Below, piece by piece: positions 1 to 5,489 of a stretch of DNA of 6,070 nucleotides (position 1 is its first letter; each line of letters starts with the position of its first letter). The translations under genes and the position numbers were made by a program. A model generated the notes under the pieces. It saw only the letters and a list, made by a program, of their open reading frames with translations, did not search any database and was not told the DNA's origin. The stretch comes from Chromatiales bacterium (GTDB taxonomy: Bacteria; Pseudomonadota; Gammaproteobacteria; JACCYU01). The stretch lies in contig JAPSGG010000108.1 of NCBI GenBank assembly GCA_031177845.1, positions 1 to 6,070 of the forward strand, read 5' to 3'.

Positions 1-35
1 TATGGGAGCCCATCGGTTCTCAATCTGAGACTAAC

Positions 36-794
36 GTGGTCGCGCTCAACGAACTCGTCAGCTATACAAATAATCTGCTCAACATCGGTGCGTTCAAGGA
101 TTACTGTCCCAATGGCTTGCAGATCGAGGGCCGTCCCCAGGTTGAGCGGCTGATCAGCGGGGTAACCGCCTGCCGCAGGCTGATCGATGCCGCCATAGAC
201 CGACGTGCCGATGTGTTGCTGGTGCACCATGGTTACTTCTGGCGCGGCGAGAGCCTGGAGATAACAGGCATGAAGCGCCAGCGTCTGCGCCAGCTGCTTG
301 TCAACGACATCAGCCTGCTGGCGTATCATCTACCGCTGGATGCGCATCCGGAGGTCGGTAACAATGCGCAGCTGGCGCGCCTGCTGGGCCTCAATGTCGC
401 GGGCGGCCTGAATCCGGACGTGCGGCCCGCGATCGGTCTATATGGCAAATTCAGCGAGCCCACCTCGGTCGATGCGTTGCAGCGCAGGCTCTGCGCGGTC
501 CTGGACCGCGAGCCGCTGTATATCGCGGGTGGCCCGGCGACCATCCAAACCGTCGGCTGGTGCACCGGTGCCGCACAGGGCTTCATCGAGCAGGCGGCGG
601 CGCTCAAGCTCGATGCGTATATCAGCGGCGAGATCTCCGAGCAGACAGTCCACGTCGCGCGCGAGGCCGGTATCCATTACTTCGCCGCGGGCCATCACGC
701 AACTGAGCGCTACGGGCCCAAGGCGCTGGGCGAGCACTTGGCGCACGAGTTCGGCCTACAACATGAGTTCGTCGACATCGACAATCCCGTTTAG
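36..794 (+). CDS. ybgI: NIF3/DUF34 family dinuclear metal-centre protein (YbgI-like)
   Basis: A complete 252-residue protein of the NIF3 (DUF34, YbgI) family; E. coli YbgI has about 247 residues. The family forms toroidal hexamers with a two-metal site in each subunit. The cellular reaction is not settled, and the common label 'GTP cyclohydrolase 1 type 2' is a doubtful transfer. Visible in the sequence: an N-terminal DYCPNGLQIEG block (residues 22-32), the metal-binding LVHHGYFW with H64 and H65, LPLDAHPE with D102, and the C-terminal AGHHATERYG with H220 and E224, matching the five ligands described for YbgI. SGEISEQTVH (197-206) and the ending FVDIDNPV are also typical. The GTG start at 36 puts DYCPNGLQ one residue from its place in E. 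coli. Only a weak TGAGA lies upstream. The frame stays open to the window edge without another start, so a start further upstream cannot be excluded. A terminator at 969-993 separates it from petABC. Confidence 0.93.
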   Translation: MVALNELVSYTNNLLNIGAFKDYCPNGLQIEGRPQVERLISGVTACRRLIDAAIDRRADVLLVHHGYFWRGESLEITGMKRQRLRQLLVNDISLLAYHLPLDAHPEVGNNAQLARLLGLNVAGGLNPDVRPAIGLYGKFSEPTSVDALQRRLCAVLDREPLYIAGGPATIQTVGWCTGAAQGFIEQAAALKLDAYISGEISEQTVHVAREAGIHYFAAGHHATERYGPKALGEHLAHEFGLQHEFVDIDNPV

Positions 795-968
795 CGTGCG
801 GCTCCACAAAGGCGTAACTCGAAGGGTGCGGGGTGGAGTTCCAAGGCGCGAAGAAGGTGAGCAAAGGGGCCCGAGATCAGAGGGCATCTGGAAGAGACGC
901 TGCCGCAGTCTCTCGCCGCTGACCTCTTGACCAAGAAGGCCAGTTGGGCGAAGCTAGCGCACCTCAAG

Positions 969-993
969 GCCGCGTATATGCGGCACTTTTTTT
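969..993 (+). terminator. Rho-independent terminator after ybgI
   Basis: A perfect 5-bp GC stem, GCCGC (969-973) with GCGGC (980-984), closes a six-base loop GTATAT and is followed two bases later by seven T residues (987-993). This is the standard intrinsic terminator form for + strand transcription. It lies 174 bases after the ybgI stop and 206 bases before the petA start, so it probably ends the upstream transcript and isolates petABC. The stem is short, so its efficiency may be moderate. Confidence 0.75.
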
Positions 994-1043
994 GTCGTCG
1001 GGGCAGTGGTTGTCTATCGAATCTGAACCAGGCGACTGGGCGC

Positions 1044-1068
1044 CTCTAGCCTCTCTAGCAACTTCTAG
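1044..1068. repeat. Cluster of three CTAG motifs upstream of petA
   Basis: CTAG occurs at 1046-1049, 1055-1058 and 1065-1068, 9 and 10 bases apart. The first two lie within a direct repeat of CTCTAGC (1044-1050 and 1053-1059). A fourth CTAG is at 954-957. CTAG is generally scarce in proteobacterial genomes, and spacing of about one helical turn is what a regulator binding one face of the DNA would need. Whether a protein binds here is inference; the repeat may be incidental. Confidence 0.35.
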
Positions 1069-1199
1069 GAATCTCTGAACATATCGTTCGCACGAATGCG
1101 AGGGATCTTTAAGGGCTGGAAGAGACTCGATCCATCGCCCCTCGGGACGACAGCTCGAAGACCTTTCTTGACTCACGCATCAAGCACTGGAGATGGAGC

Positions 1200-1811
1200 A
1201 TGCCTGAAGGTGGCATAGATCCAAAGCGACGCCGTTTCCTGGCAGCCGCGACCGCCGTGGTCGGCGGCGCGGGCGCTGTCGCCGTGGCTTGGCCGTTTCT
1301 GGCGTCCCTACGGCCGAGCGCTCGCGCGCAGGCGGCGGGCGCGCCGGTCGAGGCCAGCGTCGCCAAGATGGAGCCGGGCCAAATGATCCGCGAGGAATGG
1401 CGCGGCAGACCCGTCTGGATCGTGCGCCGCACCGAGCGCATGCTCGATAGCCTGGACAAGATTGAACCTCGGTTGAGGGATCCCCACTCCAAGGTCGAAT
1501 CGCAGCAGCCCGAGTTCGCGCAGAACCAGTACCGCTCGCTCAAACCCGAGTATCTGGTGCTAATCGGGATCTGCACCCATCTCGGCTGTTCGCCGACCTA
1601 CCGGCCGGAGGTGTCGCCGCCGGACCTCGGGGAGGACTGGCTGGGCGGCTTCTTCTGCCCCTGCCACGGCTCGCGCTTCGATCTCGCCGGCCGCGTATTC
1701 AAGAACGTGCCCGCCCCGACCAACCTCGAGGTGCCGCCGTACCGGTTCCTTAACGGCACCCGCATACTGATCGGCGCCGCCCCAGGCGAGGCAGGCGAGG
1801 AGGTTGCCTGA
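1200..1811 (+). CDS. petA: Ubiquinol-cytochrome c reductase, Rieske iron-sulfur subunit
   Basis: A 203-residue Rieske protein of the bc1 complex. Its 2Fe-2S cluster takes one electron from ubiquinol at the Qo site and passes it to cytochrome c1. Residues 9-14 (KRRRFL) form a twin-arginine motif, followed by a hydrophobic anchor at about 15-36, so the folded cluster domain is expected to be exported by Tat and to stay tethered to the membrane. The cluster boxes are intact: CTHLGC (125-130) and CPCHGS (153-158), giving ligands C125, H127, C153 and H156 and the disulfide pair C130/C155. PAPTNL (171-176) is the conserved proline-rich loop. Length is normal for the proteobacterial family. The ATG start has a good GGAG Shine-Dalgarno at 1189-1192, 7 bases upstream. 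The stop overlaps the petB start as TGATG, so the two are translationally coupled. Confidence 0.97.
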   Translation: MPEGGIDPKRRRFLAAATAVVGGAGAVAVAWPFLASLRPSARAQAAGAPVEASVAKMEPGQMIREEWRGRPVWIVRRTERMLDSLDKIEPRLRDPHSKVESQQPEFAQNQYRSLKPEYLVLIGICTHLGCSPTYRPEVSPPDLGEDWLGGFFCPCHGSRFDLAGRVFKNVPAPTNLEVPPYRFLNGTRILIGAAPGEAGEEVA

Positions 1812-3214
1812 TGGCTAGATCGAATCACGGTCTCATGAGCTGGATCGACGCGCGCTTCCCGTTGACCGAGACTTGGGAAAAACACGTCTCCAAGTACTTC
1901 ACCCCCAACAACTTCAACATCTGGTATTACTTCGGATCGCTCGCGCTGTTAGTGCTGGTGATCCAGTTCGTCAGTGGCGTGTTTCTGACGATGAACTACA
2001 AACCGTCCGCGCAGGAGGCGTTCGGCTCGATCGAGTACATCATGCGCGATGTCGAATGGGGCTGGCTCATTCGCTACATGCATTCCACGGGCGCGTCGGC
2101 GTTTTTCGTGGTTGTCTACGTTCACATGTTCCGCGGACTGATGTACGGCTCGTTCAAGGCGCCACGCGAGCTGATCTGGATCATCGGCATGCTGATCTAT
2201 TTGACGCTCATGGCTGAGGCCTTTATGGGCTATCTGCTGCCTTGGGGTCAGATGTCCTACTGGGGCGCGCAGGTGATCGTCAATCTGTTCGGCACGATCC
2301 CGGTGATCGGCCCGGAGCTGGCGCTTTGGATCCGTGGCGATTACGTCGTGTCCGATGCCACCTTGAACCGTTTTTTCGCGCTGCACGTGACGCTCATCCC
2401 GCTGGTCCTGATCGCGCTGGTCATCGCGCACATAGCGGCCCTGCACAAGGTCGGGTCCAACAATCCCGAAGGTGTCGAATTTAAGAAGGACAAGAACCAA
2501 GACGTGGTGCCGGCCGGCAGCGTGCCGTTTCACCCCTACTACACCGTCAAGGATACTTTCGGGGCGGTGGCATTTCTGTTGGTCTTTTGCGCCGTGATGT
2601 TCTTCGCGCCCGAGCTTGGCGGATACTTCTTGGAAAGAGAGAACTTCGTGCCCGCGGACCCGCTTGCCACGCCGGAACACATCGCGCCGCTTTGGTATTT
2701 CACGCCGTTTTACTCGATTCTGCGCGCGGTACCCAACCCGTTCATGGGTGTGGTCGCGATGGGAACTGCGGTGCTGATATTGTTCTTCCTGCCCTGGATC
2801 GATCGCAATCCGATAAAGTCAGTGCGGTATCGAAGTCCGCTGCATAAACTCAACCTGCTCATCTTCGCGGTCGCGTTTATCGTGCTGGGTTATCTCGGCA
2901 CAGAACCCGCGAGGCCGCTGCTCGCCGAGTTGGCGGCGCGGTTTTCCAATATCTACTTTCTATTTTTCGCAGTACTATGGGTCCATAGCAGTCCGCGCAG
3001 TGCAGCATTCAAGATCGGCTGGTTCATCACCCTCCTGATCGCAGTCGTCCTATTCGACTTGGTACTGCGATACAGCGAAGAGACTGCATCATTGATGTTC
3101 ACCGCCTTGCTGATCCCCGTCGCTTACCTCGCGGTGATGCTGCTGTTGCCGCTGTTCACCCGCCTAGGCCAGGATAAACCCGTGCCTGAGCAGCTAAGCG
3201 CGGCGGTCGTCTGA
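1811..3214 (+). CDS. petB: Ubiquinol-cytochrome c reductase, cytochrome b subunit
   Basis: Cytochrome b of complex III, the membrane subunit carrying hemes bL and bH and both quinone sites. The heme ligands are present: H91 and H105 in helix B, H192 and H207 in helix D. The 15-residue D-helix spacing is one more than in the mitochondrial type, a feature I associate with cytochrome b6 and beta/gamma proteins. The Qo motif reads PLWY (293-296) where PEWY or PVWY is usual. Membrane helices lie at about 36-62, 84-113, 119-142, 185-213, 247-267, 311-330 and 347-363. Three more hydrophobic stretches follow at about 378-391, 401-420 and 427-450, before the family's closing KPVPE (456-460). At 467 residues it is longer than the roughly 400-430 I expect for this group, and the surplus sits between helix G and the last canonical helix. 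The start is well supported: AGGAGG at 1798-1803, 7 bases upstream, and a 1-nt overlap with petA. Confidence 0.97.
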   Translation: MARSNHGLMSWIDARFPLTETWEKHVSKYFTPNNFNIWYYFGSLALLVLVIQFVSGVFLTMNYKPSAQEAFGSIEYIMRDVEWGWLIRYMHSTGASAFFVVVYVHMFRGLMYGSFKAPRELIWIIGMLIYLTLMAEAFMGYLLPWGQMSYWGAQVIVNLFGTIPVIGPELALWIRGDYVVSDATLNRFFALHVTLIPLVLIALVIAHIAALHKVGSNNPEGVEFKKDKNQDVVPAGSVPFHPYYTVKDTFGAVAFLLVFCAVMFFAPELGGYFLERENFVPADPLATPEHIAPLWYFTPFYSILRAVPNPFMGVVAMGTAVLILFFLPWIDRNPIKSVRYRSPLHKLNLLIFAVAFIVLGYLGTEPARPLLAELAARFSNIYFLFFAVLWVHSSPRSAAFKIGWFITLLIAVVLFDLVLRYSEETASLMFTALLIPVAYLAVMLLLPLFTRLGQDKPVPEQLSAAVV

Positions 3215-3215
3215 C

Positions 3216-3953
3216 ATGTGGACGAGGCTCGTAACCGCGCTCGCGCTGTTCGCCGCCACGCCCGTCGCAACGGCCATCGAAAGTGGCTCCCATGTGGAGG
3301 ATTTCGAGATCTACCTCAATAACGAAGCCTCGCTACAGCGCGGCGCCAAGTATTTCGTCAATCATTGCTTGAGCTGCCACTCGGCGCGTTACATGCGTTA
3401 CAGTCGACTTGCCGAGGACCTGGGCTTGACCGCCGACCAGGTAGAAAAGAATCTGATCTTCACCGGCCAGAAGATCGGCGAAACCATGACCAATGCCATG
3501 CGGTCCGAGGATGCCAAAAGGTGGTTCGGCAACGCACCCCCCGACCTCACCTTGGTCGCGCGTTCGCGTGGCGTGGACTGGCTATATAGCTACCTGCGGA
3601 GTTTTTATCTGGATCCTGCGCGACCTTTTGGCGTAAACAACCTGGTCTATCCGAACGTGAACATGCCGCACGTGCTGGCGCAGCTGCAAGGGGGGCAAAG
3701 GCCAGTGTACGAAGATGACGATCGTGGCGGGGAAGAGAAGGTGATAGACCACCTGGAACTGGTCCAGCCCGGCCTCATGACCTCGGAAGAGTATGACCGC
3801 ATGGTGCGCGATCTGGTAACCTTCATGGCCTACATGGCCGAGCCCGCGCGACTGGCGCGCCTGCGCGTGGGCATGTGGGTGATGCTGTTCCTGATCGTGT
3901 TGCTGGTGTTGTCGTATCTTCTGAAGAAGGAATACTGGAAGGATGTGCACTGA
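3216..3953 (+). CDS. petC: Ubiquinol-cytochrome c reductase, cytochrome c1 subunit
   Basis: A 245-residue cytochrome c1, which accepts electrons from the Rieske protein and gives them to a soluble or membrane cytochrome c in the periplasm. A Sec signal peptide covers residues 1-20, with a hydrophobic core and an ATA cleavage site before IESG. Heme c attaches at CLSCH (51-55), and M150 in NVNMPHVL is the likely sixth ligand. NAPPDLTLVARSRG (106-119) and the acidic stretch at about 166-174 are typical of the family. A C-terminal membrane anchor at about 217-236 is followed by a basic KKEYWK tail. The ATG lies one base after the petB stop (TGAcATG) with no clear Shine-Dalgarno, so expression probably depends on coupling to petB. 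The protein looks complete and ordinary. It is the last gene of the petABC run, followed by a 269-base spacer. Confidence 0.97.
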   Translation: MWTRLVTALALFAATPVATAIESGSHVEDFEIYLNNEASLQRGAKYFVNHCLSCHSARYMRYSRLAEDLGLTADQVEKNLIFTGQKIGETMTNAMRSEDAKRWFGNAPPDLTLVARSRGVDWLYSYLRSFYLDPARPFGVNNLVYPNVNMPHVLAQLQGGQRPVYEDDDRGGEEKVIDHLELVQPGLMTSEEYDRMVRDLVTFMAYMAEPARLARLRVGMWVMLFLIVLLVLSYLLKKEYWKDVH

Positions 3954-3960
3954 ACCCTCG

Positions 3961-3973
3961 CCCGCCGGGCGGG
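3961..3973 (+). repeat. GC palindrome just after petC
   Basis: CCCGCC (3961-3966) and GGCGGG (3968-3973) are reverse complements around a single G, 7 bases after the petC stop. As RNA it would fold as a shorter stem (CCCG with CGGG) and a five-base loop. No U-run follows, so it is not a standard intrinsic terminator. It could stabilise the petABC mRNA 3' end or pause transcription; that role is inference. Confidence 0.45.
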
Positions 3974-4129
3974 AGGCTGATATCTCTGGCCGCCTTCAGC
4001 CGCTGCCTTCCCCCTTGACTGGAAAGCGCAAAGATGGGGGTGGTGTTCTGATTCATGCCAGCCACCCGCATCCCGTTCCTGGTGCAGCGCCCACCCCGCC
4101 GCGCGGTCCTGCTCCGCTCGTGGCCCAGT

Positions 4130-4147
4130 CCGCACATCCATGTGCGG
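4130..4147. repeat. Perfect 8-bp inverted repeat upstream of sspA
   Basis: CCGCACAT (4130-4137) and ATGTGCGG (4140-4147) are exact reverse complements separated by CC. In RNA this gives a stem of 7 bp with a TCCA loop, or 8 bp if drawn fully. It lies 76 bases before the sspA start and has no following T-run, so it may be an operator-like palindrome or an RNA hairpin in the sspA leader. The symmetry is seen directly; the function is not known. Confidence 0.5.
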
Positions 4148-4222
4148 GCGTTCATGGCTTGAATCGCCACGCACCCTGCACTGCTGGGCAGCGCGGTTGT
4201 CCATCCCGGCCGGACCGCTGAC

Positions 4223-4852
4223 ATGTCGTTGATCGCCAGCCGCAGATCGGGCATGACCTTGTTCTCGGATCCCTTGGATCCCCAGAGTCATCGCACCCGT
4301 ATCGTGCTGGCGGAAAAAGATATCACCGTCGATATCGAATATATCGATCCCAATCGTAAGCCCGAGGACCTGGCGGCCCTGAACCCGTACAACTCCGTGC
4401 CTACGCTGGTCGACCGCGACTTGGTGCTGTACGACGCGCGGGTGATCATGGAGTACTTGGACGAGCGTTTCCCCCATCCGCCCCTCATGGCTGTAGATCC
4501 GGTCTCGCGCGCCAAATCCCGCCTGGCCCTCTATCATATCGAACGCGACTGGTATGGCCTGCTGCCGGACCTCGCCTCTACCGGCGAGAAAAAATCCAGC
4601 GCGGCGCGCCAGGTCCTGCGCGAGAGCGTCCTCTCCTCCGTGGACTTGTTCAAGGCCAAGCCATATTTCTTGAGCGACGAGTTCACGCTCGTCGATTGCA
4701 GCATCGCGCCGATCTTGTGGCGCCTGCCGAGCTACGGCATCGACCTGCCCCCGACGCAGGCGCGTCCGATCCTGCGGTACGCCGATCGGATCTTCACGCG
4801 CCCGTCGTTTCGCGAAAGCCTCTCCGAGCACGAGCTGGAGCTGCGGCCGTAA
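4223..4852 (+). CDS. sspA: Stringent starvation protein A (GST-fold, RNA polymerase-associated)
   Basis: A 209-residue SspA, close to the 212 residues of the E. coli protein. SspA has a glutathione-S-transferase fold but no known transferase activity. It binds RNA polymerase and modulates sigma70 transcription in stationary phase, starvation and acid stress. The thioredoxin-like N-terminal domain (about 11-87) carries MTLFSDP, NSVPTLVDRDLVLY and IMEYLDERFPHPPLM. It includes the surface P84-H85-P86 patch needed for E. coli SspA function, at the same residue numbers. The helical C-terminal domain (about 92-209) has KPYFLSDEFTLVDC and ILWRLPSYGI. The ATG at 4223 matches the E. coli start exactly (RRSGMTLF against KRSVMTLF), although no Shine-Dalgarno is visible. 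The internal ATG at 4253 would remove a conserved stretch and is less likely. It follows petC by 269 bases; a shared transcript with petABC is possible. Confidence 0.95.
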   Translation: MSLIASRRSGMTLFSDPLDPQSHRTRIVLAEKDITVDIEYIDPNRKPEDLAALNPYNSVPTLVDRDLVLYDARVIMEYLDERFPHPPLMAVDPVSRAKSRLALYHIERDWYGLLPDLASTGEKKSSAARQVLRESVLSSVDLFKAKPYFLSDEFTLVDCSIAPILWRLPSYGIDLPPTQARPILRYADRIFTRPSFRESLSEHELELRP

Positions 4853-4870
4853 CCTAACCTCCTAAGGTGA

Positions 4871-5015
4871 CCGGTTCAACCGCAGAGATCGCAGAGGTTA
4901 GATAACGTCCGGCTCGGCTGGCTCCCGCCAGCGATCCTCCGCACCGTTTCCGCATTCAACGCGAGCGATTAGCCATCATCTAACATCCATTCTCTACGGT
5001 TTCTGTGGTTAAGAA
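4871..5015. repeat. Imperfect inverted repeat of CGCAGAG-type units between sspA and sspB
   Basis: The left arm (about 4873-4905) reads GGTTCAACCGCAGAGAT, then CGCAGAGG, then TTAGATAACG. The right arm (about 4972-5015), read on the minus strand, gives TTAACCACAGAAACCGTAGA, then GAATGG and GTTAGATGATGG. The two arms align as a diverged inverted repeat sharing the order AACC-RCAGA, CGYAGAG, TTAGAT. Between them lie about 65 bases with a small hairpin. Total length, near 145 bases, and the arrangement suggest a small non-autonomous repeat or MITE-like element in the sspA-sspB spacer. No transposase or clear target duplication is visible. A related copy lies at the end of the window (6014-6050). 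Confidence 0.55.
4917..4932 (+). repeat. 6-bp hairpin downstream of sspA
   Basis: GCTGGC (4917-4922) and GCCAGC (4927-4932) form a perfect stem around the loop TCCC, 64 bases after the sspA stop and inside the repeat element. The bases that follow are not T-rich, so an intrinsic terminator is not supported; it is more likely the core of the repeat. Confidence 0.4.
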
Positions 5016-5102
5016 CATGCATCGCGGCGTTTGCATCCCAGCGCCGATTGCGATGAAATTGCCAATGCGCTTTGGTTTGAGTTCTGCCGGACACCGTCTC
5101 TC

Positions 5103-5480
5103 ATGACATCCAGCCGTCCTTACCTCATTCGAGCAATGTATCAATGGATCGTCGATAACGGCACCACACCACACCTGCTGGTGGATATGGACAACGATGC
5201 AGTGCAGGTGCCGCGCCAGTACGGAGAGAATGGCAAGATCGTGCTGAACATAGGCCCGACAGCGGTGCAGGGGCTGACGCTGGGCAACACCACGGTCACG
5301 TTCAACGCGCGCTTCGGGGGCAAGCCGATGAACGTGGTAGTGCCGGTGCAAAGCATTCTCGCCATCTACACGCGCGAGAACGGCCAAGGCATGATGTTCG
5401 GCGAAGACGAGCCCCAACCGCCGACGCCGCAACCGGGCAAGACCAAGCCCGCCAAACCGCGCCTGAAGGTCATCAAGTAA
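5103..5480 (+). CDS. sspB: ClpXP protease specificity-enhancing factor SspB
   Basis: A 125-residue SspB, the adaptor that binds ssrA-tagged and some other substrates and tethers them to ClpX for degradation by ClpXP. The dimeric substrate-binding domain (about 1-100) is intact: SRPYLIRAMYQWIVDNG, TPHLLVD, GKIVLNIGPTAVQGL, FNARFGG and ILAIYTRENGQGMMF. A short proline-rich flexible linker (about 101-117) leads to the tail KPRLKVIK, which matches the ClpX-binding tail of the family (E. coli RPALRVVK). The protein is shorter than E. coli SspB (about 165) because the linker is reduced. I chose the ATG at 5103, since MTSSRPYL is the usual start. The frame runs open upstream to a TTG at 5031, but those 24 residues have no family likeness. 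Only a weak GGA lies upstream. A 250-base, repeat-bearing spacer separates it from sspA. Confidence 0.94.
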   Translation: MTSSRPYLIRAMYQWIVDNGTTPHLLVDMDNDAVQVPRQYGENGKIVLNIGPTAVQGLTLGNTTVTFNARFGGKPMNVVVPVQSILAIYTRENGQGMMFGEDEPQPPTPQPGKTKPAKPRLKVIK

Positions 5481-5489
5481 ACCACAGCC

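Larger units (their letters stand above)
795..1199. other. Non-coding gap between ybgI and petA
   Basis: This 405-base stretch has no convincing gene on either strand. It holds a rho-independent terminator (969-993), a cluster of CTAG tetramers (1046-1068) and an 11-base direct repeat, CTGGAAGAGAC, at 888-898 and 1116-1126. The petABC promoter most likely lies between the terminator and the petA ribosome site at 1189. However, the best -35-like hexamers (TTGTCT at 1010, TTGACT at 1168) have no acceptable -10 box at the right spacing, so I call no promoter. The + frame from 861 to 1049 is open and reads like ordinary protein (for example LEETLPQSLAADLL at its start), but a TGA at 858 precedes it, it has no good start codon, and the terminator lies inside it. 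It could be a gene remnant. I do not recognise it. Confidence 0.6.
3954..4222. other. GC-rich spacer between petC and sspA
   Basis: A 269-base non-coding spacer dominated by GC-rich inverted repeats: one directly after petC (3961-3973), CCCCC paired with GGGGG (4010-4014/4036-4040), the palindrome CCGCGCGG (4099-4106) and a perfect 8-bp hairpin at 4130-4147. No T-run follows any of them. A -35-like TTGACT at 4015 has no -10 partner. The sspA promoter, if separate from petABC, must lie here but I cannot place it. An open frame crosses the spacer (from 3943 to a TGA at 4219-4221), but its product is proline/histidine-rich and low in sequence quality, and I take it as chance. Confidence 0.55.

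Noticed and set aside
2..13. Short palindrome ATGGG-AG-CCCAT at the window start
   Set aside because: The arms are only five bases, with a two-base centre, at a cut edge; easily due to chance and without supporting context.
1168..1199. TTGACT (1168-1173) as the petA promoter -35 box
   Set aside because: At 16-18 bases downstream there is only AGATGG-like sequence overlapping the ribosome site, so there is no -10 box and no room for a leader.
1949..2680. A 243-codon minus-strand open frame opposite petB
   Set aside because: It is a shadow of petB. Its product is full of His, Gln, Arg and Asp with no hydrophobic core or motif.
4015..4043. TTGACT (4015-4020) as an sspA promoter -35 box
   Set aside because: The bases at the -10 position are G-rich (GGGTGG); not a credible sigma70 promoter.
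3943..4221. A 92-codon open frame covering the petC-sspA spacer and ending one base before sspA
   Set aside because: The product is proline-, histidine- and glycine-rich with no recognisable domain, it starts inside the end of petC, it has no ribosome site, and the region is GC-rich with hairpins. The fit to the sspA start looks accidental.
3830..4831. A 333-codon open frame on the minus strand opposite sspA
   Set aside because: It lies antisense to a clear SspA gene. The product is rich in Arg, Gln, Asp and His, as expected from the reverse of GC-rich coding DNA, and shows no domain.
4871..5015. The inverted repeat as a CRISPR fragment or small RNA gene
   Set aside because: There are no regularly spaced identical repeats or spacers, and no terminator T-run or recognisable RNA family fold.
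5031..5102. N-terminal extension of sspB from a TTG codon
   Set aside because: The 24 added residues have no likeness to SspB proteins, which start at about SSRPYL; the ATG at 5103 fits the family.
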